A stretch of 64,000 nt of DNA, taken from positions 27,651,016 through 27,715,015 of the forward strand of contig NC_052475.1 of NCBI RefSeq assembly GCF_009730915.1, in the 5' to 3' direction. Each line of letters starts with the position of its first letter. Within the stretch, counting starts at the first letter, position 1. This DNA comes from Dioscorea cayenensis subsp. rotundata (lineage: Eukaryota; Streptophyta; Magnoliopsida; Dioscoreales; Dioscoreaceae). The notes beneath the pieces are model-generated. The model was not told the DNA's origin, did not search any database, and saw nothing but the letters and a program-made list of their open reading frames with translations. This document shows positions 1 through 11,454 of the stretch, in pieces. The translations under genes and the position numbers were made by a program.

Positions 1-163
1 TACAAAGGTTGCATCTCTATTCACTTGCGAGTTGTAGAATTGTCGCAAATATTTTTATGACATCTCTAAACAGAAAAATCTCAAGTGATGATTTATTTAT
101 CAAGACTCTTACTAATGAAAATTCCTCTGGTTGTGTATGTGTGTGTGTGTGTGTGTGTTTCAG

Positions 164-342
164 GGCACATTCTTTCCCAACACTCTTATGAGGATTTTAA
201 AATCTCAGTTGCTGAAAGCCAGAATTATGCCTTGTCTGCCCCTGGTATCCTCACCTTCAGGCTTCTTGTCCGCTGCTCTCAAGACTACTCACAAAAAGGA
301 GCCCCCGGTCCAATCTTGTTACTCAAAGCTGATGATGTGTGA
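164..342 (+). CDS. Last coding exon of an unidentified gene (partial)
   Basis: A pyrimidine/TG-rich tract ending in TTTCAG at 163 looks like a 3' splice site. It is followed by an open frame (entering with two bases of a split codon) that reads HILSQHSYEDFKISVAES near its start and ILLLKADDV at its end, with the stop at 340-342. The composition is protein-like, with balanced hydrophobic and charged residues, unlike the surrounding DNA. The rest of the gene would lie left of the window. I do not recognise the family and assign no function. The 58-residue tail shows no membrane segment or known motif. The (GT)n run before the acceptor could be only a microsatellite, so exon status is moderate. 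Confidence 0.45.
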
Positions 343-1942
343 TACCAGAGACCAATTCCTTGGGGCGCATTTCTGTTTTATGGGTGTTTCTTTTTGTTTG
401 GCAATTTTCAACTGATACACATACACAATGCCCAGTTTAATATATATTGTTCATGCATTTGTTTGCTTGCTGCTGGTTTATAGCTATTTGTTGTTCTTGA
501 TTATCTCTTTGATAGGTTCTGACCCCCAACTTGTATTTTGATGTGGTCATCTCTACTACTAGCTCAGTAATTCTTGCAAGAATCTTGTTTCAGTTCCTGG
601 ATTTGCTAATCTTATTTTGCTGAAATTTTTGGGTACCAGTTCAGTCTGTTCCCATGTCCATTTTTATTTCAAACAATTTATGAAGAGGATATGACAATTG
701 GATCTCAAATCCCAAATTCAGTATTTTAGCTAACAAGTTCTCAACTGTAACTTTATAATAATAAGAACTCAGAGATGAGTCTGAACTGCTTTGGAATGGA
801 GACCATGACCTTAACTGTTACTTTAAAATAAGGAAATATAAGTCTATGTAAATTGGAAAATAGGAATCAGGTGAACAATGGAGCCAGGTTTTTCTCATTT
901 CTTTAAATGATAAATCATATTTACGCCAAAATTTAAGTACATTATTATGTCACTTTCTAATTTTCATTTTCAAGAAAATTATTGAAAACTCCACCACCTT
1001 ATAAATATATATATATATATATATATTTTTTTTTCTCTAATACATATATAGATCACCTAGGTATGAAATTCACAAGCCACTTGGCTCCACATCGAATCCT
1101 TGACCAGGCCTGCAACACACACCTTCTCACGTGCACCGTGCGTGAGTTCTGAAAAAAAAAGCTACAGATGAACTACCTCACAGCGTGGTTGCTTTTGTTC
1201 CCATCCTTAACCCACACAACCAACTTCCATTAATCCTAATTATAAGACAATTAAGCAAGACAAGCTCCGTGATTAAGAGAAGCTAATAAAGTTAGCTTTG
1301 GAGCAAGTAGGCCAGGCCTCTAACTCCTTCCCATTTTAAAATATCCACCTCCCTTTTGTCTCTTCCAATGGTTCTCTCCATTGGAACCCTCTTCTTGTTC
1401 TCAATGTTTGTCTTTCTCCTTCTTGTTCTCATTACCATTTCATCTTTACTCCTCTTTTCTTTAATCTCTCTAAATCATCATTACTATTTGGTAATTAAAA
1501 GCGACATCTATATTATATATATAAACATTTAAGAATATAACCAAACAAGCTTTAAAGTTTGAAGTACACTGGTTATTATTAGATATATAAATATGTATAT
1601 ATATATACACACACATATAATTAAGCCTGCTCTTATTGAGACCAGAAAGAGACAAGAAGTTGAAGCTGGAGTAATATTGTTTGACATATTCTTTAGCAAG
1701 AGTGTGATGCAATGAAATTGCAATGAAAAAATTAAAAAAAAATAAAAAATAAAAAAAATGAAATACATGCAGGGACTGCAGTGTTTGAACTAAATTGGAC
1801 TGGAAGAGCTTCTTCTTGGTGTCATGTTCTCAAATCCTCTTCTTTCCTTTGTTATATATCATCACTTTCCATCCTTCCAATACCTCACTAGCTTTTTCCT
1901 TCTAAAATCCAACAGTATCCCTCCTTCCAATTTCTTTCAAGT
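343..1942. other. Intergenic spacer and IDD upstream region
   Basis: This spacer has no convincing gene. It holds the probable 3' UTR of the gene ending at 342, a (TA)n run near 1006-1026, a pyrimidine-rich stretch near 1370-1470, and a second TA-rich patch near 1585-1620. The last few hundred bases should include the promoter and leader of the zinc-finger gene starting at 1943. No single TATA box stands out from the TA-rich background. Confidence 0.6.
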
Positions 1943-3590
1943 ATGTCCAACACATCTGAAGATGAATCTCAGCAGCCATTTTTGCCTTCTGTCACCGCTA
2001 AACCAGACACCTCCTCTATTAATCCTCCATCCAAGAAGCGACGAAGCCTTCCTGGCAATCCGGGTACATTGTTTCTCTTAATTATACTCCATATATATAT
2101 ATATATATGTTTTTCTCCTTCACTTCATTCATTTATTGTGTGTATATATATATATATATATATAGATCCAGATGCAGAGGTTGTAGCTTTATCTCCAAGA
2201 ACACTATTGGCAACAAATAGATACATATGTGAAGTCTGTCACAAAGGTTTTCAGAGGGACCAGAATCTTCAACTTCATAGGAGAGGACACAACCTGCCAT
2301 GGAAACTCAAGCAGAGAACAAGCACTGAAGTGAAGAAGAAGGTCTATGTCTGTCCTGAAGTCACTTGTGTTCACCATAATCCTAGTCGGGCTTTGGGAGA
2401 TCTAACAGGCATAAAGAAACACTTCTCAAGGAAACACGGTGAGAAGAAATGGAAGTGTGATAAGTGCTCTAAGAAGTATGCTGTTCAATCTGATTGGAAA
2501 GCTCATGCGAAGATTTGCGGCACCAAAGAGTATCGATGTGATTGTGGCACCATCTTCTCTAGGTATTATTATTATTCTTAATTATTAGTGTTCCCATATA
2601 TATATATATGCATGCATTGGAGATTTTGATGAAGATTTGTTGCTATATATATGTTCATGCAGGAAAGATAGCTTTGTGACACATAGAGCTTTTTGTGATG
2701 CATTGGCTGAAGAGAATTATAGAACAAATCATGGACTTGCATCCATGGTTGGGAGTTTGCAAAGCCAAACACAAGACTTGTGTTCTCATTCCATGCCAAG
2801 CTTGCATTCATCAAGCATTGATACCATGATGAACTCAACCAGTTCTGATCACAATTCAAATAATCCTCACTCACTCTCACTTAATAATCCACTCATGGCT
2901 AACACTTCTGACATGATTTTCAATCCAAGTGCGATGAGGAACTCAGGCCTGCAACTTGGAGGAATGAACACGAACATGATGAGCTCTGGTGGATCAAGTA
3001 GTAGCCTTCGAATGTCGATCGGGTCTAGCTACATGTCGGCCACTGCTTTGCTTCAGAAGGCGGCGGAGATGGGCGCAAAGGTCAGCGATAATTCTATATC
3101 TCCGATACTCCTTCGAGGCTTCACCGGATACTCAAGCAGTTCCAAATCATTGGTTTCTATGCAAGAACCTGTGAATCCTTTCTCAACAGCAGTAGCTGAT
3201 ACTAATGCATATGTTGGAAATAATCCAAGTACTACTACTGATCATCATCATCATCATCATGCTTATAATTCAGTGAATGCTGAAAATCACACATCCATGG
3301 TTGGTTTAGAAGCACAATTAATAAGGAGGAACACTAGTAATACTACTACTAGTAGTCATGAAGAGATGGGAGAGAGAAGAGATGGGAGAATGACCCAAGA
3401 TTTCTTAGGATTGGGACCTGCTGGAAATGCAAGAATTAATAGTGATCATGGATATGTTGAGAACTCTGTGGGACTTAGGTATTCAAATGAACATCAACAA
3501 AACCAAGAGGAGATGATGTACACTGGTTACCACCATAGCATGTCACAAGGCCAACAACCCACGTTGGCAAAGCCTATGTGGGATTTTTAA
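1943..3590 (+). CDS. INDETERMINATE-domain (IDD/BIRD) C2H2 zinc-finger transcription factor
   Basis: Three exons, 1943-2063, 2166-2562 and 2663-3590, give 481 residues with the frame kept at both junctions. The N-terminus has the basic nuclear signal KKRRSLPG, followed after splicing by PDAEVVALSP, the classic entry to the ID domain. Four zinc fingers follow: C2H2 finger 1 (CEVCHKGFQRDQNLQLH), a longer C2H2 finger 2 starting CPEVTCVHH, a CCHC finger 3 (CDKCSKKYAVQSDWKAH) and a CCHC finger 4 (CDCGTIF, split by intron 2, then KDSFVTHRAFC). The C-terminal half carries both family motifs, MSATALLQKAAEMG and MTQDFLGLG. It also has a His run encoded by a CAT microsatellite near 3243-3261. IDD proteins are plant nuclear DNA-binding regulators that often act with GRAS proteins in patterning, metabolism and flowering. 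Which IDD subgroup this is cannot be fixed from sequence alone. Confidence 0.95.
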
Positions 3591-4490
3591 AGCATGCATG
3601 TAATTAGCTTCATATCTGAAGTTTTAAGTCTAAATTTAATGTTTATCTTTAATATATAAAAAAAAGCATATATCCCAACAAGTTGAAATGCTCTCTTTCA
3701 AATCTGTGGTTTATCCACATAATGTGGACCACATTATTCAAGAAAAAAAATGCTCTGTTTCTTTTTGATAATTCTAGTAGCAATTAATGCAATGACTTGG
3801 AAGAGCAAGAGTCAACTGCATGATATATATATATATATTGTACAAAAGTGATATATATATATTATCTTTGATCAATATCTATATTCTCATAAAATTTCAA
3901 CTCCACTAAAACAATCACTTTTAAGTACCACACTGATCTAAAATTATGCTTTAATCAACAACTCTTTGGAACAAATTAAGTGGAATTAAGCATCTTGGTA
4001 AACAATTAACCTTACTATAAAGGCCTCTATATATATTCCTGTGAGAATTGATGCTCTATCCCACTATAAAAAACCATACATATATACATTTGATCATCTG
4101 ATTAATTAATAAGCATCAATCTAATGAACATAGATATTATTTTGAAGAAGAAATAATTAATGCATGAATTAGTCCTTCTTTTTCTCCATCACTTTCACAT
4201 CTTGTTGTATGTCTTTGCGGTGTTCAAAAGCCGAGGGCCAATACGATGGAAGCATCGCCATTGGACTGCAATCATCTCCAAGTTTGGAGTCTTGAGATCC
4301 ATAGGCCTATCCGAAACCCCACCTTGTTTTGGCTTCATCTCCATTAACTTCTTCATTTGTGGACTTTGCTAACATAAACCCACAAATTTTAGATGGTTTT
4401 CCCATCCCTAAGCCATCCTTCTCTCCCAGCTTGTCCTTTTCCTTTATCACTATGCTTTGCACTCTTCTTCACAAGTACTCTAGCTTCTTC
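3591..4490. other. Spacer downstream of the IDD gene
   Basis: No gene is supported here. The first part is the IDD 3' UTR, with AATATATAAAAAAAA near 3650 as a possible polyadenylation region. The rest is AT-rich spacer with short TA runs. A 70-codon ORF at 4160-4372 has no recognisable content. A small perfect-stemmed hairpin lies at 4238-4264. Confidence 0.5.
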
Positions 4491-4494
4491 TTCT

Positions 4495-4507
4495 TATATA
4501 TATAAAT
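4495..4507 (+). promoter_or_regulatory. TATA box for the miR477-like transcript
   Basis: TATATATATAAAT lies about 65 bases before the hairpin at 4563. A start site some 30 bases downstream would place the stem close to the 5' end of the transcript, a usual arrangement for plant Pol II microRNA genes. The local background is TA-rich, so the match alone is weak; its position is what supports it. Confidence 0.45.
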
Positions 4508-4562
4508 CTCTCTGTGTATATGTACATATAAACATGCAAGTTCACAGAGTGAGAAATTAAGG

Positions 4563-4689
4563 AGCATGGCTTTTCTTGGGTCTCTCTCTCAAAGGTTTCC
4601 TACAAGGAGGTGCATGGTTTACTTAGTTGTTTGTAGCTAGTGGCCATTGGAGAAGACCTTTGAGTGAGAGATCCTAGACATGCAATGCT
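4563..4689 (+). ncRNA. Candidate pri-miRNA hairpin, miR477-like
   Basis: Positions 4563-4607 pair with 4645-4689 in one register: each pair of coordinates sums to 9252. No bulge is needed. Of 45 positions, 35 are Watson-Crick, 2 are G-U and 8 are mismatches, around a 37-base loop. The 21-mer at 4582-4602 on the 5' arm (begins CTCTCTCTCAAAGG) matches the miR477-5p consensus as I remember it (C/ATCTCCCTCAAAGGCTTCC...) at about 17-18 of 21 positions. With 2-base 3' overhangs the star strand would be 4652-4672, and the duplex has 3 mismatches, within plant miRNA criteria. A TATA box lies just upstream. The fold is seen directly. The family call is from memory and inference. An inverted repeat from a transposon is the main alternative, but the single register and length fit a miRNA precursor better. 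Confidence 0.65.
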
Positions 4690-4699
4690 ATATATTATT

Positions 4700-6820
4700 C
4701 ATGTGTTGTTACACTACTGCACTGAGAAGATAGGTGAGTATTTAGTTCTTGCATTAATGCATGACAAGATGACATGTTTGTCACGTATGCATGGCAACGA
4801 TTCAAGTTGAACTTTTTTTTTTTTGTTTCACTTTCTTTTGGGTCTTGTTAATCTCTGTGTAGCATTGGAATTCCAGAGGTCACTTAGCCTTTTTGTATTC
4901 TTTATTATTTGTTTTATTAGTTGGAATTAATTATAATATGGTGTTTCTTTGAAAATAAGGTAATTACTAATTAGAACACATTAAATCTAGTATTTTCATA
5001 CATGTATATTACTCTAGAAAAGTATTTAAAAATCAAATAGTCTGACTTTCTATTATGTATAAAATAAAATGAGCTAAATTTTTGACTATCTTCCATGTTC
5101 TGATTATTTATTTATTTATTTTTTTTGTTGTTGTTGATTATTTCCAACTCCATGAAAATAATCAATAGCAGTATTTGTCAAATCCAGAAATTCTTTCATT
5201 TGCAAGCAATGAGCATTTAAAAGAAGGAATATTTGTGGAAAAATTAGAACACTTTTATTTGGAAACTATTTTCTCCAAAAACTCATTATTTATTGTAATT
5301 ATTATAAAAATATTTTCTATATTTATTTTATGTTTTTTAAAGCATATATTTAAAATTGTACTTATATTCAATTATAACTTATGAAAATATACTTTGAATC
5401 TATTTAAACATAAATTTAATCTATAGATAGATTAATAATCATTTTTTTACAAAAATAGGCAAAGATCTTAATAGACATAGAATTTTAAACTATAAATTTA
5501 ATTATGTTATAAGCTGTAAAAATAAAGATCTATTAAGCATTATATATATATATATATATCTTTAGATATTTCACATTAAGCATATTGCTTAAACTTCAAT
5601 TTTGATTTGTCCAAGTCTTTTTTTTAAGAAAAAGTCAGACAGATTCCATTCTAGAAAAACAGGAAAAAGATAAAGGATACCAATTTTTTTGGTTTTAAAT
5701 AAAAAACTAAGTTCCCTTAATATACAAACGTATCTTTCATCCAAGGCACAAGGAAAGAGCCATGTATTCAAGAATTAATTAACATTTGATTGTTTAACAA
5801 ATGACAAAGTACACATTGTTTGAGTGGCAAGATTGAAATAATATATTCCTCTTGTGGTCAAAATGGGCTCATAAACTAGGCCACCGACACATTCAACAGA
5901 CACGCACCCAACATGCTGATGAACCAGATGGAGCCATAAATTTCTCTGTCCAAACAACAATAATTATAAACACACCATCATAACTCTGCTCTCCTTTTGT
6001 TTTTCCCCCTTTTTTTTTTCATGGAGGAATAAAAAAGTAATTGTTCAATTCAGTCTGCTTTATCTAATTATTCGAATTTTTTTTTTCCATTCAACCGATA
6101 TATATATAAGTAATTATGTCTTAAAAATATTCTTAAAGATAGAAAAAATAAATAGTTTACTCACAATTATATAAATAACATAAAGAAACGAAAATTTGTA
6201 TTATTGTATAAACTATATTCATATGCAAGTATGTATAATATTTATATATATGTATACTTGGGCAAAGTATTAGAAGACCAGATCAACATTTTAAATTTTT
6301 TTTATATATAAAATTTAAACTCAAAATTATTTATTTATGAAGTTACTTTTATCACTCGAATCAAGTCTATTAATATATATATATATATATATATGAACCC
6401 ATTTAAAAGAAAAAAAATGCATAGATTTTTATTTTAGGTACATTTGCGAGAACTGTTGGATCAGCACCCAACCGGTCCCTTCTTCCACCAACCCTCTTCC
6501 CATTTAGGCCCCACCCAATTTTTTTTTCCTCTCTCATTTTAATTTCTTATTTTTTACTTTTTATAATTCGTAGATGATGTTCCCTATATATATATATAAT
6601 TTGTAATTATATATAATAATGTTGTATGGGAGGTGTTAATGACTAAGTTTTCTTTAAAAAATAAGCAAAATAAATAGTTAATTCGTAATTATTAATATAT
6701 ATATATATATAAATTATAATAAGATGGGGATAAGAGAAGGTTGAAAAAAATGGTAGAAGGGGGGAAACGGGTTGGAATTGTACGTAATATTCGGGAGGTG
6801 GAGTACGGCGGGGAGGTCTC
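4700..6820. other. AT-rich intergenic spacer
   Basis: About 2.1 kb with several (TA)n microsatellites (near 5541-5560, 6371-6394 and 6695-6710) and no coding stretch that resembles a protein. The last 400 bases should hold the promoter of the NIPA-type gene. I see no structured element in the remainder. Confidence 0.6.
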
Positions 6821-6831
6821 CCAACGCATCT

Positions 6832-6856
6832 TTCTCTCTCTCTCTCTCTCTCTCTA
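6832..6856 (+). repeat. (CT)n microsatellite at the NIPA gene leader
   Basis: A run of CT dinucleotides sits at the start of the inferred 5' UTR of the NIPA-type gene, where pyrimidine-rich patches are common in plants. The leader then continues through 6900-7027, with an intron from about 7028 (GAG/GTTAGATC) to 7654 (TTTTGCAG). Confidence 0.7.
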
Positions 6857-7666
6857 TTCCTCCTTCAATCCTTTGTCAATCCCAACCACCTTTTCTCTCT
6901 TTCTCCCTTGAGATCGAAGCGAAGCTTAGCAAATAGAGGGGGATTAGCGCTTGGCTCACGTCGTCTTTCCCTGCTTTTCGATTGATTGGAGCTTGGGAAA
7001 GTGGATTTGTTTCTATTTCTCTTTGAGGTTAGATCTCTGCCGCGCTTTGTTTTCTGGGTTTGATTTGCGTTTGATTTTTTTTTATTTTTTTATATATATT
7101 CTTTTTTGTTTGTGATTGGGGTTGTTCTTCGTTAGTTTCTTGCTGTTAATGTGCCAAAAAAAAAAGGATTTCTTGCGTTTAACAAGATCTGTTTCTGGGG
7201 TTGGATCGCAAGATTTGAGGATGAACTTGTTGGTGTTTGCCTCTTTGAAAGAAATGTATAGCTTGAGGTTTTGATGCTTGGACTATCATGCCGGAATGTT
7301 GGAAGGAATGAGAGATGCCATTTTGAGGTTAAATGGTTGAGCTTTGTTTGTTGATTGATTGTTCACGGTGGTGGAAAGGATGCGTCTTCTGAATAGACTT
7401 GCAAAAAAAAAAAAAGCTTGATGCTTTGTATCATAGGGAGGTGGTATTGGAACCAGTTGCTATAGGCATCAAGAGCAAGGGTACAGTGAGATGCAACTGA
7501 AGGACTTATTTAAATGAAATCTCTTTTAATGCACTAAATGAAGAACATAGAAAATTTCTGCATTTTGTCATCACACAATTATAGAGGACTTTTCAAAATT
7601 GTCTCTACTTATTATGAGAACTTCTAACCTAGTTTATCTGATATGATTTTGCAGGTAGAAGAGATC

Positions 7667-7806
7667 ATGGTTGAATTCCAGCAGCAAAATGCGAGGGTTT
7701 CTAGATAGCTTGAGGAGATCTGTTTTAGCTAGTTTTTTATGAATGGTTGGTCCGTCATGGGCCAAACTTTATGAGAAGTTTAACAGCTTCTTGGGCTCAT
7801 CTCTGA
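7667..7806 (+). promoter_or_regulatory. Chain of four overlapping uORFs in the NIPA leader
   Basis: The second leader exon carries four short upstream ORFs before the main ATG at 7848: 7667-7708 (13 aa), 7689-7742 (17 aa), 7739-7774 (11 aa) and 7771-7806 (11 aa). The second and third, and the third and fourth, are joined by ATGA stop-start overlaps at 7739-7742 and 7771-7774. The last stop lies 41 bases before the main start. The first leader exon has no ATG. Such a chain would be expected to lower translation or make it depend on reinitiation. Whether the leader is spliced as inferred is not proven. Confidence 0.6.
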
Positions 7807-7847
7807 CTTCTGATATTTGCTTTGGAGCTTAAAAAACTCATTGATCC

Positions 7848-10800
7848 ATGGGCGAGTGGGTTATTGGAGCATTCATCAATATAGTCGGAAGTATTGCTAT
7901 TAATTTTGGGACAAATCTTTTAAAATTGGGCCATGATGAGGTACTTATTCATTAACTTCTTTTCTATTATTAATCTTTTCTTCTAATATGCATGTTTGGT
8001 TTATAATTTCATTGTGTCATCATCATGATTTATTTCGGTTAATTCCCCATTTTAAACTGAATGAGAGTATGAGCTTGTCTGCTCTTTCTTAAACTTTAAA
8101 CTGAGAAAAAAATATGTAAAAATAAATGTAGTTGAAATATGGGTGTACACATTTGCAATAGGGAAGAGCTTATCATATGATTTAATTTGATTTGGTGCAG
8201 AGAGAGAGACATTTAATGCTAAGCAGTGATGGGGACAATGGAAAGATTATACCAAAACCAATCATATATTTCCATACATGGAGAGTTGGTAACATTCTTG
8301 CTGGCTATCTGTGTCTTATGTTTGTTTTATGCTGTTAAATCTGTGACTGTATGTAAACTGTTGACTCTTTATTACAGGCATTGTCTTCTTCTCTCTGGGG
8401 AACTGTCTTAATTTCGTTTCCTTTGCATATGCTGCACAGGTCTATTCCCTAGACACTCTTATGTTTTTTTTTGTACTGCATGATTTCAACTGAATTGTGC
8501 CAGAACTGGTTTCTCAAGTATTTTTTTTTGCACTAATTGAAATGTAACAGTCATATACTATCGTTAGATAAAAAATTATAGTAAAATGAAAATATGCTAT
8601 TTGACAAAAGGACGTAACATCTTTAGCATGCAACAACGTCGATGTCCTGCACATGAATCAGAAAGAACCATCTTGAGCTCAATTCATGCCTGCTCTTGGA
8701 GAATTAGCTATAACATTTGTGATTAGTCATAATGTTATCAAATATCATACTACATGCTTTTCAAATTGATTGTTCTGAAGTTTTGACCCCATTTGTGGCT
8801 GACAGTATCATTTGCTATTTTATGAGATATAAAGATGAGTTACTGTGTTTGATTTTGAAGTTTGCTTGCTAAGATGACAATATACAATTTTGTTATAATT
8901 ACCTTGTAGTGCATATCCTCTGTTTTACCTCACTGGCTGTTTTGTTACTTTTGTTCAGTCACTTCTTGCAGCTTTGGGGTCTATTCAATTTGTATCCAAC
9001 ATTGCATTTGCGTACTTTGTCTTGAGCAAGAAAGTATCAATCAAGTATGTCTTTTCGGGAGCAAGCTTTTTGATGGCCTTAAACATAAAATTATTCTCTA
9101 ATAATGATCCTATGCAATGGCTTATTTCAGGGTCATGGTAGCTACAGCTTTTATTGTTTCTGGCAATATCTTTCTTGTTTCATTTGGCAATCATCAATCA
9201 CCTGGTACAAGTTCAAAATTACACTGATTTTGTAAATTCAGTTTAACACATATCTAAGTAGAGAATGAGTTAACTGATAGCTTGATTGTTATCTTGTCAG
9301 TTTTTACTCCAGAGCAGTTGAAGGAGAAGTACATTAATTTGGTATTTCTTCTTTATTGCCTGACATTGGTTCTGGTTGTTGCTGTAAATCAATATATCTA
9401 TAGGTGAGATGATAATTAAATGGCAAATTTCCAATGCGTTGCTGTTTACTTTTACAATAAAAGGCGATTGCCCTGCTCATTGAATTGTTTACTGGAGATT
9501 CTTGTCTGCTTAATTTCTGGCCCCATAGTACCTGTTGGCCTTCTAACAAGAGTAATTGAAACTAACAGGAAAGGAGTAGCTTTTCTCTCACTTCATGGGC
9601 ACGATATCAGCCCCTATTGGCGCATGGTGCTCCCATTTTCCTATGCCACTGTTTCTGGAGCCGTGGGTTCCTGCTCAGTTTTGTTTGCAAAATCATTGTG
9701 AGTTATTTGGTTTAGAAGGATCTTGGTTCCATAGGATCCACCTATTCTTTATATATTGCGGGCATTTTACTATAACCATTGTTGGATATAGCTATTCTTT
9801 GTATATTGTAGGCTGTTGATTATAATCATTATTTTTGTTTGTGCAAATCTAATTCATCTGGCATGATTAAATTTTAACATGTATCCGCTGGCACCTTTTG
9901 CTTTTATTTGTCAGGTCGAACATGCTAAGGCTCACCATGAACAGCAGTTATCAACTGCATAGCTGGTTTACCTACTCTGTGCTTCTATTATTCTTCAGCA
10001 CAGCTGGATTTTGGGTATTGATTTATGAAAGAAACTGAGTTAATTTGTAACAGAAATCTCTTCAAATTTTTTAAATTTTTGGATGTTTTTCTTTGATTCA
10101 GATGGCAAGATTGAATGAAGGATTGTCTCTATTTGATGCAATCCTCATTGTCCCTATGTTTCAGATTGCATGGACATTCTTCTCTATGTGTACAGGATTT
10201 GTATACTTTCTGGAATATCAAGTAAGTGTATAGACACATGTATATATACAAGGAGCAATGTTTTAAGCTTTTTGTCAGATGTGAAAACTGTAAATGCTTT
10301 AACAGGTATTTGACACGCTAAGGATAACTATGTTCCTGTTGGGTATGACATTTGTGTTCATAGGCATTTCTTTGTTAGCTCCTGATGATTCTAAGGGTAT
10401 GCCAATGATCTCTCCTTGTAAATCACCTCCACTTAATATTATCCTGTAGACATAAGCTCTGAGCTGATACAATGAAAAACTTGTAGGTGGTGATTCGAAG
10501 GATATTCCTCCTTTGTCTAGTTCCACATCCCAAGGTCTTCCAACTGATATAAACAGGTACAAAGCATTTAGTCTATTTTGCTAATGTGTACAATCTGAAA
10601 TTACTGTATCATTTTTTCTTCGAGTTTTTAAATGGGAATGATGTGAACACTTGTCTTAACACTGCAGGCTTGCCAAACTACAAGCGGAAGATACTGAAGT
10701 AAATGATGTTGGTTCATTCATGAACAGACTACTGCAAAAGAGCAAATTCTTTGTGGCCAAGGCAAAGGTAATGGCTTCAAGAAATCCAAATACTATGTAA

Positions 10801-11068
10801 TTGCTTAAACGTATCAATTCTGGCATTGCATAACCTGGTTCTATTGCAGGCCGCTTGCTCAGTCTCATTGGGATTAGGTGAGGAGTCGATCAATGCATCA
10901 TCGGTGCTGGTTATGCCTATGGTGTCTTCAAAGACAACAGGTTTCCGAGGAAACATATTTGAAAGAGCAAAGTTCATACCCCTAAGAACATCTGGATGGA
11001 ACAATTATTCAATAATGGATGAAGACGACGATGATGAATCAAGAGACACAAGATCTTTACTTTCTTAG
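7848..11068 (+). CDS. NIPA-family (DUF803) magnesium transporter, NIPA8/9-like
   Basis: Thirteen coding exons: 7848-7940, 8201-8288, 8378-8439, 8959-9044, 9131-9204, 9301-9403, 9569-9697, 9915-10014, 10102-10221, 10306-10396, 10487-10556, 10668-10767 and 10850-11068. All have GT-AG junctions and keep frame, giving 444 residues. The N-terminus MGEWVIGAFINIVGSIAINF and the segment GNCLNFVSFAYAAQSLLAAL are typical of plant NIPA proteins, which are multi-pass membrane carriers for Mg2+. About nine hydrophobic segments are visible. A hydrophilic acidic tail (MDEDDDDESRD) follows the last one. The length fits the long plant members (NIPA8-like) better than the roughly 340-residue ones. Several uORFs precede the start. 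The gene is convergent with HYD1, 386 bases away. Magnesium transport is inferred from the family. Confidence 0.92.
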
Positions 11069-11454
11069 GAGTCCACACATACAGGCAATGTTGTATTTTT
11101 CTTTAATTTTTTTCCCCTAATCATCAGTGTATAGGCGTATAATTCCCCTTTATAATGTAAAGTTGTAATTCTTTAAAGATGTTATGACCACATTGTATTT
11201 CTTCAAAGTTTTTACCACTCATTTTTATAAATAATACATCAAGCAGCTTAGAATTAGTTCTTTTCTCATAGAAAGATGAGGACTAAAACAGATATAGTGA
11301 TACATAAAACCAAACAGTTTCAAAAGTTCTTGTAACAAATTGAAGCCACAAACAGCTAAGGGCAGTAATCCTCTCAATACTCAGATTGCAGATACCAGGG
11401 ATGCAACATTATCTTTGCCTAGTTTCTGATAATAACTGGGGCAGCTGGCTGACC

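Noticed and set aside
4238-4264. Short hairpin CCAAT-CGATG / CATCG-ATTGG
   Set aside because: Only 10 paired bases around a 4-base loop; too short for a miRNA precursor and without another supporting signal.
4160-4372. 70-codon ORF upstream of the miRNA-like hairpin
   Set aside because: No family features and a composition typical of AT-rich chance ORFs.
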